From: Avena insularis
Taxonomy: Eukaryota > Streptophyta > Magnoliopsida > Poales > Poaceae
DNA: 64,000 nucleotides
Reading direction: 5' to 3'
NCBI GenBank assembly: GCA_023614405.1
Contig: CM042685.1
Location: 86,232,684 to 86,296,683, forward strand
Shown one piece after another: positions 1-10,959 of the stretch. How positions within the stretch are numbered: position 1 is the first letter of the stretch; each line of letters begins with the position of its first letter. A model generated the notes under the pieces. That model did no database searches, was not told the DNA's origin, and was given only the letters and a program-made list of their open reading frames with translations. A program made the position numbers and the translations under genes.

Positions 1-2243
1 TTGACCACTTGTTCTCTGACGCTGACTGCTTCCAAAATAAGGATGATCCTGACTCACGGCCGCAACCTGAGTCAAACCATACCTGTAATACGGCCTCTCG
101 TCTCTTCTCTTGCTTCTGTATTCAGATCTTTCATGGATCCTTTGTGACCTGGCAGCGTCATAGATCTGAGTCTCAGTCATCCCGTCTGCCGACATGAGCA
201 GCGGCTGAGTCGGATCTCCTAACGCATACGAGTCGGCGATTCTTATCGTCTCTGCCAGGCTTGCCGGCATATCCCTCTGTAACCTTTGCCACAGCACACT
301 TCCATGTCTACATCCTTGTGCAAACCATGTGATTGCTTGTTACTCGATTACCCCTTCACAAGATTTGTGCATCATGCACCACCTTGTGAGGAATTCCCTA
401 TCTGTCTCATTCGGTCTTTCTTTGCACATTGCTAGTTGTTGTGGGCAATTCGGCCTCTTGTAAGTGCTTGTGAAATTGCTCACGAAAGCGTCGTGAAAAT
501 CAATCCAACTATTGATGCTTCCGGGTGGCAAATTGTCCAGCCATACCCGAGTTGGTCCTTCCAGCATTTGTGGCACGTATGTACTGCCCATCTCAAGTTT
601 CCCTGCGCGATCTTTACAGCGGTTCCATAATCTATGAGCCAGTCCTCTGGCTTTGTGCTTCCATCATATGGTTTTGTCCCTCTGGCCAGCTGGAAATTTG
701 GCACCGGTGGCTCCTTCATGATCCTTGGGACAAAGCACGATGGACCCTGCGGACCTTATGATTCGATTATCTCTGCCATCTTTATGCGGTCAAGCTTTAG
801 CCTTGCATCATCTGGCTGAAGGTTCCGACCTCCATATCTTGTCCCCATTGCTTGATATGCATGATCCGACAATTCATACCCGTCATTTACCATGGCCGAG
901 TAACCATCGTTATACATATTCGCGTTCGGGTCAGCAGGTTGTTGAATTGCTTTTCCCGCGCTTTGCTGTATTCTTTCCAGCTGAGCTGGTGCATTATTCG
1001 GAGTTGGATTTCCTCCTCCTGCCGAGTGAGTTCCGCGCCTAACATGAGGTGCAAAATTTTGCCCTCCGTTGTCATTTCTCTGCCCAACTTTTTCCGGGTT
1101 TTCATTTTCTCAGGGATTATTTCTTTTTGCCCCTTGCGCATGCGCCGGGTTTCCTTGAACCACTACCGGATCATAGGCAACCATCTGCTTGTTTCTTCCA
1201 GAATCCACACTTTTTTCTTTTCTCGGCCTGGGAGCCGCTCCGGGTGAGGATGCCATGTGCCCAGCCGATCTTGCCGGGATGGGAGTCGCCGAGTGAACCA
1301 GCTGTGACCTCCCTGCTATACCCGGATTTGCTCTGTAGTATGCCTCATTCAGCATGCTGGCTGCTTTTACTAACTCATTGACTCGTTCTTGCTGCCTTTT
1401 CTTTGCTTCCCCCTCCAGGTGGGGTAATTCTGCCATTGCTGCATCTGCCGCTCGCAGATTAGCTGTTGCCGTGTTGTGCGTTGGACGCATGGCCGTCTCA
1501 ATGTTGTTCTCCGATGTTACCTTGGATGTTCCATCTGCCAGCTCTTCATTGAGTTTCCTTCCTCTCAATCTCGTTGCATCAAGCCGGGTCTTTGCGCCCT
1601 TGACTCGATTTGCCGAGTTAAGCTCTCGGATGGTGATATCCACGTCCTGCTGTAACTGTGCCAGCTCCTTTGCTTTCTCCAGGACTTTTATCCTGGCTTC
1701 TTCCAACTCGGCTTGCACACGCGCCGGGTCAGTTGCTTGTGCCACTGGCTCTGCCAACTTGTCTATCGCTTCCTATAGCTCCTTAGCTCTTTTGCTCCTA
1801 GCTATGTTCTTTGGTTTTTCCAGCGGCGCCTTTGCTGTTCTTGCAGCCCTCGGTGTTTCCTCATGATTTCCTCCCTCTGCGTTCTCATTCACTACTGGAA
1901 CTGCTGGGGAAGCTGTGGGATTTGGTGCTGTCATCATTACCTCCATGGAGACGAGTTGGTGAGGTTTCCCAGCAACAAGAGACGTAGGAGGATCCGGCGC
2001 TAGGACGACGTGATCAGGATATGCGCGCTCCACGGTCACCGCAACGTAGACCTGGTGCTCGCCAAACTTGATGAAGCGACCGCCCCTAGGGAACGGCTTG
2101 GTCTCGAAGCATCCCGCATTGTCGCTAACGAAGTTGAGCGCTCCAAACCTCTGCATGAGGCCGGAGTAGACGCGCTCGCTGGTCTTGGCGATGATGTTGC
2201 CCGTCCGGATGAAGACTCCATCAAGCACCTGCTTCTGCCCCAT
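1..2243 (-). pseudogene. Gag of the Tat-type gypsy element, broken
   Basis: Capsid/nucleocapsid precursor of the retrotransposon. The frame can start at the ATG inside the primer-binding site (2243-2241). A Retrotrans_gag-like segment with YDGSTKPEDWL, then WLDNLPPGSI and SWIDFHDAF, lies at about 700-340 and is typical of gypsy capsids. The frame is interrupted by TAG (1775-1773), TGA (1112-1110) and TAA (342-340), and by a frameshift near 595, between the GNLRWAV and YVPQMLEGP segments. Beyond 340 the same frame continues leftward to the window edge. Each stop could arise from CAG, CGA or CAA by C-to-T change. No zinc knuckle or protease is reached before the window ends. Confidence 0.8.
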
Positions 2244-2254
2244 GGTGGGCGCCA
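2237..2254 (-). other. Primer-binding site, tRNA-Lys type
   Basis: On the minus strand it reads TGGCGCCCACCATGGGGC. This matches the complement of the 3' end of plant tRNA-Lys(CUU) as I recall it, with one mismatch (CATGG for CGTGG). It lies 2 bp from the LTR end and fixes that boundary. Confidence 0.8.
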
Positions 2255-2256
2255 AC

Positions 2257-3006
2257 TGTCGTGGTGGTGGCATGGCAGATGCCATGGGTAGGCTTAAGTT
2301 GGGGGCCGAATGGGTGCTTATGGTCACCGGGGAGGGAGTGCACGGTCGAGCCATGCACGAAGAACAAGAAGAACTCTCCACACGACAATTTGATTGATAC
2401 CCCAAAGATTACAAGTGCTCCTTGAGCTGTATTGGCTTGAGTACGCAGCCCTAGTTCCCTACTTGGTCCAACCTCCTTCTACTACTGCTATGCCCTCCCT
2501 TATATAGGCAGTGCAAGCTAGCTAATACCCCTTTGGGTTCTAGGGTTTACTGTTTGGATCTTGGTCCCTATGATATGGGCCAGGTTATGCGCTTTCCCTT
2601 AGCCCATAGGCCCGGTCCATAAAGCTTGACAGCTAACAGTCTTCTGGTACGCTGCTTCTTGTTCTTTTTGGCGTCATGCTGTTACTTTGTACGTCGGCGC
2701 TTGCTTTGGGCGTCACCCGGCGTCGCCCTTCTCTTTTGACCATGCTTTACCATGGTCCTTCCTGAACCTTACTCGGAAAGGTGCCACATGTCCTTCTTGA
2801 CTCGGCCCTTCCTCGGTTGAATCGGCTCGTTGGTACCTGCAAGGGTTACAACTTTGTCATATACGGGCCGAGATAGTTTGTATCTCGGATCTCATGCTTA
2901 TCTTTCCCATCTGTTCTTACCCGGCCTGGTTCCTTTTTTAGTCGGAGCCAACCCAGCTGCGCTATGTTTCCCCTCTCTTGACCTACCAGGGGTTATCCAC
3001 CCGACA
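2257..3006 (-). repeat. 5' LTR of the Tat-type element (750 bp)
   Basis: On the + strand it runs TGTCGTGG...CCCGACA, with perfect 5-bp terminal inverted repeats TGTCG/CGACA. The left edge lies 2 bp from the primer-binding site. The right edge is where homology to the H LTR (compare 62344 onward) resumes. The minus strand carries a TATA box near 2508. An earlier candidate end at 2638 was discarded. Confidence 0.8.
2500..2508 (-). promoter_or_regulatory. TATA box in the Tat-type LTR
   Basis: The minus strand reads CCTATATAA, about 250 bp upstream of the LTR 3' end, a position suited to starting the genomic RNA. It points away from the H promoter at 3016, so the two promoters are divergent and about 510 bp apart. 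Confidence 0.5.
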
Positions 3007-4209
3007 CCCTTCGCCTATATAAACACCCCAAGCATAAAACCCTATCTACCCGATCCGAAATCCACGAAAAAGTCCATAGCCGCCGCCACCACCATCCCTA
3101 GATCGGGAGGGATCTGAAGCTCTTCCTAGCACTCTACCGAAGAGGGGATATCACCCTGCAGACCTTCTTCATCACCATGTCAGTCTCCGGAGTGATGCGT
3201 GAGTAGTTCATCCTTGGACTATGGGTCCATAGTAGTAGCTAGATGGTCGTTTCTCATCTTTGTGCTATCATGTTTAGATCTTGTGAGCTGCCTATCATGA
3301 TCAAGATCATCTATTTGTAATCCTACATGTTGTCTTTTTTTGGATCCGATGGATATTGAGTACTACGTCAAGATTGATTATTGATTCTATCGTGTCTATG
3401 TTATTTGTGATCTTCCATGCTCTCCGTTGCTAGTAGTTACTCTGGCCAAGTATTTTCTTGTGGCTCCAAGAGGGAGTATTTATGCTCGATAGTAGGTTCA
3501 TGCCTCTAGTAATCTGGGGGAGTGACAAAAACCTCTAAGGTTATAGATGTGTTGTTGCTACTAGGGAGCAAAAAACAATTCTTTGTCCAAGGGTAATTGT
3601 ATTGTTTACTTTACACACCTTGCTTAATGCAATTATCTGTTGCTTGCAACTTAATACCCAAGGTTTTTTCGATGATATCCCGACGGTGGATTATTAGTCA
3701 TAGATGTAGTTGGATTATGGTCTATGTATTATGTTGTAATTCTCAAACAAATATCATAGAGATCATCATGCCATGTATATGCATTATATGCATTCTCTAT
3801 ATGTCAATTGCCCAACTATAATTTGTTCACCCAACATGTTATTTATCTTATGGAGAAATAGCTCTAGTGAACTATGGACCCCGGTCCATTCCTTTTCACT
3901 AATATTCCATCTACTTCCTACTGTTTACTTTCTGCAATTACTATAAGAAATTACTTTCTTCCACACTAAATGTTTAATCCTTTGTTTTCGGCAAACCGGT
4001 GAGCTTGACAACCTCACTGTAAGTTGGGACAAAGTATGGTGGTTGTCTTGTGCAGGTTCCACATTGCTAGCAACACATTGGGAGCTGTTTCCTTTCTCCT
4101 ACTAGTTCGAGAACCTTGGTTTCACAAATGTGGGAAAACTTGTTGCTATGCTCATCATACCTTTCTCTTGGGGTTTCCCAACAGGCTCTACAGTAACCGA
4201 GCCACATCA
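3007..4209 (+). repeat. H 5' LTR, truncated at its left end
   Basis: Aligns along its length with 62344-63348 (for example the shared stretches around 3140-3300 and 62480-62640). The upstream U3 part lies beyond the inserted Tat element. TATATAAA is at 3016-3023. The LTR ends in CATCA at 4209, followed by an 8-bp spacer and the PBS. Confidence 0.85.
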
Positions 4210-4217
4210 ATATTTTC

Positions 4218-4235
4218 TGGCGCCGTTGTCAGCGA
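4218..4235 (+). other. H primer-binding site, tRNA-Asp type (degenerate)
   Basis: Reads TGGCGCCGTTGTCAGCGA and differs at 3 of 18 positions from the plant tRNA-Asp complement TGGCGCCGTTGCCGGGGA, which W carries intact at 21140-21123. Confidence 0.8.
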
Positions 4236-4316
4236 GATACAGGACAGCTTCAATCTCTTCCTCCCCGTCAAAAAGCTTTTCTGTGAGAAAGAACATTTTT
4301 GCAAGGGGAGTCTCTC

Positions 4317-4321
4317 ACAAC
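4317..4321. repeat. TSD of W (ACAAC), left copy
   Basis: The identical mate is at 22656-22660. It proves that W inserted into the leader of H and that both W ends are intact. Confidence 0.9.
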
Positions 4322-5821
4322 TGATGACCCACAAGTATAGGGGGTGTATCGAAGTACTTTCAATATATAGGAGTGTCGATCCCAACGAGGAGCGTATAGC
4401 CAATAAAGGTATGGAGCAGGAAATCCCTGTGAATACTTAGCAAACGGATTTTTAGTGGTTTTCTAAAAAGGTAACAAAACAAAGAGCAAGTAACAAAAGT
4501 AACGAGAAAACAGAGCAAGTGGCCCAATCCTTTCTTAGCAAAGGACAAGCCGGTGGAAATATTTATAAGGACCAAACGTTCTCGAGGACACATGGGAATT
4601 CTGTCAAGTGCTTTCACTTCAAATAGCTGAGTACTCTTCTCTGGTGTTGTAAGTGTTGTGTGGGTGAACCTGTGCTAATGTACCGACTTTACTTGGACTA
4701 ATTCATACTTGTGATTAAACCCCCTACAAACATCTATAACTACAGGAAAGTAATTAAGATATAAATCTAACAACAACCTTTAACTCTGAGATCCTACACT
4801 CCCTTGTGCAAAGGTGTCCTAACGAGGGTTCAGGTTTCTGTCACTCCGGCAACCCCACAATTAGTAGCCAAATACACAATGCATTCCCCTAGGCCCATAA
4901 ATGGTGAAGTATCATGTAGTCGATGTTCACATGACACAACTAGAAGAATAGCACCACAACTTAAATAATAAACCATTGGATAATAACTCATCACAGATTC
5001 ACTACTAACAACATGACTTCTCCCATGTCCTCAAGAACTAAACGAACTACTCACAAGACATCATATGGATCAAGATCAAAGATGATATGGTAATGGATAA
5101 CAATCTGAACATAAACAATAATCCAATGGTTACACTCACAAGCATCAACTACAATAGTAATTAACACCAGAAACGTTTCCCCTAATGACTAAGCAATATC
5201 CAACACAATTGTTATAGCGGGACGGAGTGGTGGTGATGGTGCTGGTGGAGATGATGGTGTGGATGATGATGATGATTCCGATGAAGCCTAGCTTGACGAT
5301 GGTGTTGATGTAGACAGTCTCTCCTCTCCGGGAAGGAATTCCCCCGACAGAAATCTTTCTACCAGAGAGATCTTTCTCTCTCGGTGTTTTCCGCCCCCTA
5401 GAGGCAGTGGAAATCTAACTGTGGTCGCTCCCTGAGCCTTAGGGTTTCATAGGGAAGATATAGGCGAAGGGGTGGAGTCGGAGGCCGGGCAGCTGGGCCA
5501 CACCATCCCTAGGCGCGGGGTCAGGTGGGCCCGCGCCTAGGGGTGTGGGCCCCCAGCGGCCCCTCTTCGCTCCTCCTAGCTTCCTTCGTCTTCTGGTAAA
5601 ATAATATGTTTCCATATTTTTTCTGGTATTTTTCTGATCTTGAAATTGCACCGAAACACCTTCTTTTCCATCAGAATCCAGACTCCGGCAGTCCATCCTC
5701 CAAGAATCATCCAACATGCATAAACAGATGAAAAGCCATAAGTAATACCTCATAATAAGACAGATATCAATGAATAGAGGTAAATTATGATATAGAAAGG
5801 TGATGCAAATTGGGCGTATCA
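4322..5821 (-). repeat. W 3' LTR (1500 bp)
   Basis: On the element strand it runs TGATACGCCCAATTTGC...GGGTCATCA. It aligns end to end with 21152-22655 and with 33894-35395. A TATA-like GCCTATATCTTCCC lies near 5463-5450 on the minus strand, at the same place as TATATAAA in the H LTR. A GAT/GGT-rich simple repeat lies at 5229-5286. Confidence 0.9.
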
Positions 5822-5837
5822 ACTCCCCCAAGCTTAG
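5822..5837 (-). other. W polypurine tract
   Basis: The element strand reads CTAAGCTTGGGGGAGT directly before the 3' LTR TGATACG. It is the plus-strand primer for reverse transcription. Confidence 0.75.
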
Positions 5838-7785
5838 ACTTCTCTTGTCCCCAAGCGAAAATTGAGCTCAGTAAACATGTGCACAGGTTTATGGAGTGAA
5901 GTGTCGATAAAAGAATACGAACAAGAAGCATCACACTTACCATTGCACAACTCATAGAAGAGAGCAACTCACCATTATATAACTTAGCTTGCAACCAAGT
6001 ACAGTAGTCACAATAGAGATGCATAAATATAAATCATAATTGGAATTGGAAAACTTGTTCTTGGTCAAAGAACACCTAGCAAACAGTTTTACAAAAGCTT
6101 TTTGTAGAAGTTTCAAGACAGGAGCACTCTTTGCTCAAAAAGGTTTTTCACGACTGAAGGCTTTCAAAGTAATACTCAGTAGATAAGAGTTTTGTGCAAA
6201 CAAGGAAGATGAAGAACATGATTGAATAAATCACCATATGAATGCTTGAAACACAACAACTCAAATGCTTGCTGGAGATAGAGAGGAAGTAGGTTTACTG
6301 ACTCCACTTTGTAAGTGGGAGAAAGGTCCCTTTATAGAGGGAAGCAGGGATTACAAGTCATAAAGAGCTTCCAAAAGATTATGGTACTTACTATCTTTGA
6401 GCCCTCATTGCCCCTATCATAAGCATCTTGAGATGATTAAGGTTAAAGTGAACAAAGATGGAGTATATGCTTGACGAAATATAAGTTGGCAATCTCATGT
6501 CCCTTGAATACGAGGGCCACTCCTCATGCTACTAAACTTTGGTCATGGGTAAGTTCTTGTCATTGTAAGTATTTGCATATCATTGAGAACCGCCAATGGG
6601 GTACCTCTTGCACATGCTACAGGAGCTTTCGCATAACCAAAATGACAAGGCAAGCAGACAATGAGCATCTCAGCGATCTTTTTATTTATTATGTCCATAG
6701 CTTTTTATTGAGGATGCTTCATAGATGACTCACTATGGTGATGCTGCAAGTTTCCACCATGATTAAGCATGGCTTAGGGTAGCGGCCCAGGTGTTTCACT
6801 AACACAGGATACAAACTCCATGGACTTACAAGTTCCCTCTTTATTTCACACTGTTGACATCCATAGAATAAATATCACGATATCAACTATGTATAGAGTA
6901 CAAGTGCAATGTTGAAAATGTTCCCCGTGACAACACGGTTCTGCTAATTCCAACGTATAGATGCAAGCATATGCAAATTCGATGTTCACAATGGTTCAAG
7001 TCTATTAGGGGCAAGTAAATAAGGTGTGCCATCAAGTTCATGAGAGCTTTACTAACTAGTTTTCACATAACAAAATAATTTTTAATTCAAAAGGTAGATG
7101 AAGCTTGATAATTTGCTTGGAATAACAAAAGCTACTAGGTAGATATAGTGGACACAAGTGGCAAAATTTTTGGTTCAAAGGATTTTGGAAACATGAGAAG
7201 TATGCCTTCTCAAAACAGGTTTTTAGCTAGCAAGGTTGGGTAGCAAGCAAGAGAGTTGAAAGAAACAAGCAAACATACAAGTAATAAAGCCATACATGCA
7301 ATCTTCCTTGAAGACACAAAAGAATCTTAAATAAAGAATACTAAGCATATGATCCAACAAGAAAGAAAACAAATGATACAAAATACCTGAAAGCTTTTTC
7401 TTTATTTTTCTCTTTCATAGTAATGCTACTGACCAGAACTCGGTTTGCCAAAACCAATCTAGATCCACTTGATGATCCCAAAGTGGTTCCAATACTGATC
7501 AACAAGATCCATCATATAATAGACATTGCAAACTAAAATAAGAAGTGCAAAAAGTAATAGATGAGACTTCTCATTAATATTCCAATAAAGGCACTCACAC
7601 CAAGGGATACATAGATAATCAAGTAAAGGAGATATTCTTCCACATGCAAACCAAACTATAAGACAGCCTCTCTACCACAAATATGAATCCACTAAAAAGA
7701 TAAAAGATAAAAGGTAATGCTGGTGATACCGCGGTACTCCCCCAAGATTGGAACAAGCCAAGGGGATGCCAAACCTGATGAAAAA
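5838..7785 (-). other. W 3' noncoding region
   Basis: AT-rich, no open frame of note on either strand. A GGCATCCCCTTGGCTTG / CTTGGGGGAGTACCG segment lies at about 7735-7770 just after the 112-aa ORF. I see no nested element in it. Confidence 0.5.
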
Positions 7786-8124
7786 TTACTCCTTCGGTGG
7801 TGGTGTTGCCCCATTGTTTAGAATAAGAAAACCCTCTAGCATCTTACGTAGCTTGTTGTTCTCCTCTTGAAGTTCATCCACCTTTATCCTCAAAGAACGG
7901 TATCTTTCACAAAACTCATCAGCGGTTTGAAGGGCTTCCGCTGCCTTGGGGCAGTATCTGAAGTCTGGACCAAAGGCTATGATTCCCTGCATGTGACGAG
8001 AAAAAGCATCCGTAGTGTTAATTGCTCCTACAAAAGTAGGTTTCCTTCCCCTTGTTACTACGGCGGATTGTTCTTCCAACTCTATCTCCACGGGCTTCTT
8101 GCCTTTGTCGTTGGCGGAGGCCAT
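7786..8124 (-). CDS. 112-aa coiled-coil accessory ORF of W
   Basis: Intact ORF starting MASANDKGKKPVEIE and ending TPPPKE. It is not Gag, Pol or a recognised envelope. Residues about 1-35 are charged, about 36-70 are mixed, and about 74-98 (YRSLRIKVDELQEENNKLRK, then ML) form a heptad pattern suited to a short coiled coil or zipper. There is no signal peptide or membrane segment. It lies in the position where Athila elements carry ORF3/env, downstream of protease. A TATA-like site lies about 95 bp upstream of the ATG and the ATG context (CACCATGGC) is strong. It remains open while gag-protease of the same element has three stops. Function unknown. Confidence 0.6.
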   Translation of the reverse strand: MASANDKGKKPVEIELEEQSAVVTRGRKPTFVGAINTTDAFSRHMQGIIAFGPDFRYCPKAAEALQTADEFCERYRSLRIKVDELQEENNKLRKMLEGFLILNNGATPPPKE

Positions 8125-8211
8125 GGTGTTCTAAACTTGAGAAGATTTCCTGACAAAAACAGATTGAAATGAAAACACAACGATAACACAATGCACGAAC
8201 CTCGGGGGTTC

Positions 8212-8231
8212 CGGGGGGTTATATATTACGA
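8212..8231 (-). promoter_or_regulatory. Candidate internal promoter of the 112-aa ORF
   Basis: The minus strand reads CGTAATATATAACCCCCCGG here, a TATA-like core. Upstream (8250-8350) is a GC-rich block with GGGCCCAGCC, and about 95 bp downstream is the ATG at 8124. The layout (GC-rich block, TATA, short leader, ATG) resembles the promoter part of the element's own LTR. No transcript evidence. Confidence 0.4.
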
Positions 8232-9443
8232 AGTTTCAATGCATAAGGAAGGTTTTGACACGGAAACGAGGCGAAGACAGAGTTCGAGGGGGGAACACCC
8301 CCCTCAGGCGCGGCCAGGCTGGGCCCGTGCTTGGGGTGGGTTTGTCCACCCCGGGATCTGTTTCCTCTTCAGTTTCGTCTCGTAAATTCCCTTATGTATT
8401 AAAAACATCAAAAATATAAAAAGGTTGGGGTTTCACGAACCTTCTGTTTTCACCACTTTTATCTATTCAATGACGAATTCTGCAGATTCCTTTTCTCTTT
8501 CTCCTGAAAATTTCCTTCTTACAAAACCCTTGCACAAACTCAATGACAACATTAGTGTAAGCAAAAACAATAAACCTTTGGTAAACACTTCAACTGAAAA
8601 CTCGTCAAGACAAAAGCTTCTGTAAGAGGCAAATGCAAATGATGTCAGAAATCTGTCAAGACAGACCAGCAGGTAAATATTGATTTTTGCGAAGACCTTA
8701 TGTTGCTCAAATCAAAAAGTGCAGAACTGATTAAAGTTGGTTAACAACTTGGAGAACAAGCATAGAAAAATGTAGCTCTATCCGAAGTACGGACCTTCTT
8801 CACGAATTTTTACAATACAGCACAAAAATCTGTCCCAAGACAGCCACTTTTCACAACTCCTCTACTTCACAAAAGTAGTTGAACTTGAAACAAAAACCAA
8901 AACAAAAAGGATAAGGAGCGGTTATTATAGAGGTAATAACTTCCAAGACTCGACAAAACTCTTGGGTTATCTCCCAACACGTACTTTTCTTTAATGCCTT
9001 TAAGTTAGGCTCGAAACTTCCAAAGATACTCACATAGGATGTATATATTTGAAGTGAAAGAGAGCATCAAGAAGAAAATAACCAACACACTTGAGTCTAA
9101 CATACTTCCTATGCATGGGGGTATCATGATAAAAATAATTGTCGAAACAAAAAAGCCACAAGCATAGGAAGACAAAACAGATGCAGCTTCAAAGCTTTCA
9201 ACATAAAACGGGGAAACTTAACATCATTGAGATGCATAAAACCATGTTTCCCTCTCTCAAAATAACTTTCAGTAGCACTTTGAATAAATGTGACAATATA
9301 ACTGTCACTGGACACAACTTTATCATCAGAATAAGCATACTTATAGTCATCAAAAACAGGTCCAAGGTCATAGACTGGATCAATAGAAGCAAGTTGTGTA
9401 TATCCTGAAATCTTTATTAGGTAAGCTATTTTCACAAGGAGCT
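8232..9443 (-). other. W noncoding region between protease and the 112-aa ORF
   Basis: Contains the GC-rich promoter-like block (8250-8350) and the hairpin TTGGGAGATAACCCAA (8977-8962), preceded by a TTAAAGAAAAG stretch and followed by CTTGGAAGTTATTACCTCT. This block also occurs in H at 61750-61832. Short frames at 9124-9450 and 8851-9033 are degraded or chance ORFs. Confidence 0.5.
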
Positions 9444-10055
9444 TTAGCAAATTTGGAAAAGAAACTCATAAGATTCTCCATCAAACTTAGTTAAAACTTT
9501 TTCCTTCTTACAATCAATAACAGCTCCATAAGTGTTCAAGAAAGGTCTACCAAAAATGATAGGGCAAGTTTTGCTTGCTGCTGAATTAAGCACTAGAAAA
9601 TCATCAAGATACTTAATCTTACCACAAAGAACCTCCACATCTCTTACAATGCCAATGGGGCAAACTTTCTCTCTATTAGCAAGGTGAATAACCACTTCAA
9701 TGTCCTCAAGGTCACAAGGACCAATCTCATGAATAATTTCCATGTAAAGCTCATAAGGAATAGCACTAGAACTAGCACCAATATCACATAAACCATAGTA
9801 GCAATGATCACCAATTTTAACAGAAAGCACAGGAACACTAGCTTTTCTAGCCTTATTAGGATGAGAGATAATATTAGAAGCGTCTTCACGGAAGACAATG
9901 TGCTCATCCTCTATATTTCTAGTGACAATGTCTTTCACAATAGCTACCACAGGTTCATCACTCAAATGCTTACCAGGCTCCACAGTTTTCATTGTACCTT
10001 TGTTATTTGCACTAATAATCATAGAATACTCCTTTACCTTAGCTAGGAAAGGCAT
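9444..10055 (-). pseudogene. W aspartic protease region
   Basis: C-terminal part of the W gag-protease frame. The active site is CDIGASSSAIPYELY (D-I-G), followed by PIIFGRPFLNTYGAV, the retropepsin core. It continues in the same frame as gag upstream. It ends at a stop at 9446-9444, after which no RT is present. This piece itself is open for about 200 codons, unlike the gag portion. In a non-autonomous element it may still process Gag. Confidence 0.8.
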
Positions 10056-10959
10056 TTTCTCAACATGAGGTTCAGGAACAATATGATTAGTAGTACAAAC
10101 TTTAGTACTTCTAACAAGAACATGACTAACAAAATCTTTATACGGAGCATGGTACTTATTCCACTTCTTTTGGGGAATTTCAATGTAAGAGGCAAAGGAC
10201 TTAAAACAGTTGGCAATACTTTAGGAATCAAGACCAAACTCGTTACTAATATCACGGAAGTCATCAACAACCATAAAAGATTTAATGCGTTCATAATCAT
10301 AGTTTATACCTGACTTTCTTCCTTTGTCATTCTCCTAAGCTTCATTGTTATCTTGAATACGGTCTAAGAGATACCATTTAGCTTCTTCCTTCATACGTGT
10401 AAATGATCCAGCACAAGAAGCATCTAGTAAATATTTATCATGAAGAGAAAGCCTAGCATAAAAGTTATTGAGAATAATATTGTTAGGGAGTTCATGAATA
10501 GGACATTTAAGAATTAGTAACTTCAATCTCCCCCAAGCTTGAGTTGTACTTTCTCCATCAAGAGGCCAAAAGTTATATATAAGATTTCTATCCTTATGAA
10601 TCTCACTGGGAGGATAAAATTTAGAGTAAAAGAGAGATGTCATCTCTTCCGATTCCATGGATTGTCCATTCTTCAGCAGCTTATACCATTCTTCAGCTCT
10701 CCCTTTCAAGGATATGGAGAGTAACTTCTTCTTCACCTGTTAAGTTTTGATACCTGCACACTTAAACAACCCGCATAATTCATGGATAAAAAGCAAGTGA
10801 TTACCAGGATGGACTGCTCCATCCCCAAAATAATAATTATCCATAACACGATTAACAATACTTGTAGGCATCTTAAAAGGATCTATCTCAACAGGAGGTG
10901 GTTCATCTACTACCCTAGAAGTGGTAGTAGTTTTTCCAAACAGAAAACCAAGTGGATTA
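10056..10959 (-). pseudogene. W gag, main part
   Basis: Athila-type Gag: FGKTTTTSRVVDEPPPVEID, then FIHELCGLFKCAG, KKKLLSISLKGRAEEWYKLL, SLFYSKFYPPSEIH and CPIHELPNNIILNNF, the usual Retrotrans_gag order. One continuous frame with stops TAA 10742-10740, TAG 10337-10335 and TAA 10223-10221. A3 has GAA at the first of these. L1 inserted within the first codons (after the MDN codons), so the 5' end lies at 21026-21035. Confidence 0.85.
10955..10959. repeat. TSD of L1 (GATTA), left copy
   Basis: The identical mate is at 21026-21030. It fixes both ends of L1 and shows insertion into W. Confidence 0.9.

Larger units (their letters stand above)
1..3006 (-). mobile_element. Tat-type Ty3/gypsy retrotransposon, 5' part only
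   Basis: Minus-strand LTR retrotransposon cut by the left window edge. Reading right to left it shows a 5' LTR (3006-2257), a tRNA-Lys-type primer-binding site (2254-2237) and a gag frame running off the window; pol is not visible. Its LTR right end abuts CCCTT at 3007, which continues directly into the LTR of element H, so it inserted into the H 5' LTR about 10 bp upstream of that LTR's TATA box. The second TSD copy lies outside the window. Assignment to the Tat/RIRE2 lineage rests on the gag sequence style and the tRNA-Lys primer and is inference. Confidence 0.8.

Noticed and set aside
2257..2638. A 382-bp LTR ending at GCTAACA (2638) for the Tat element
   Set aside because: Homology to the H LTR begins only at 3007, and the longer unit has perfect 5-bp TGTCG/CGACA termini.
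9124..9450. W ORF of 108 codons after protease as an RT remnant
   Set aside because: No RT motif in any frame; composition matches the AT-rich noncoding sequence around it.
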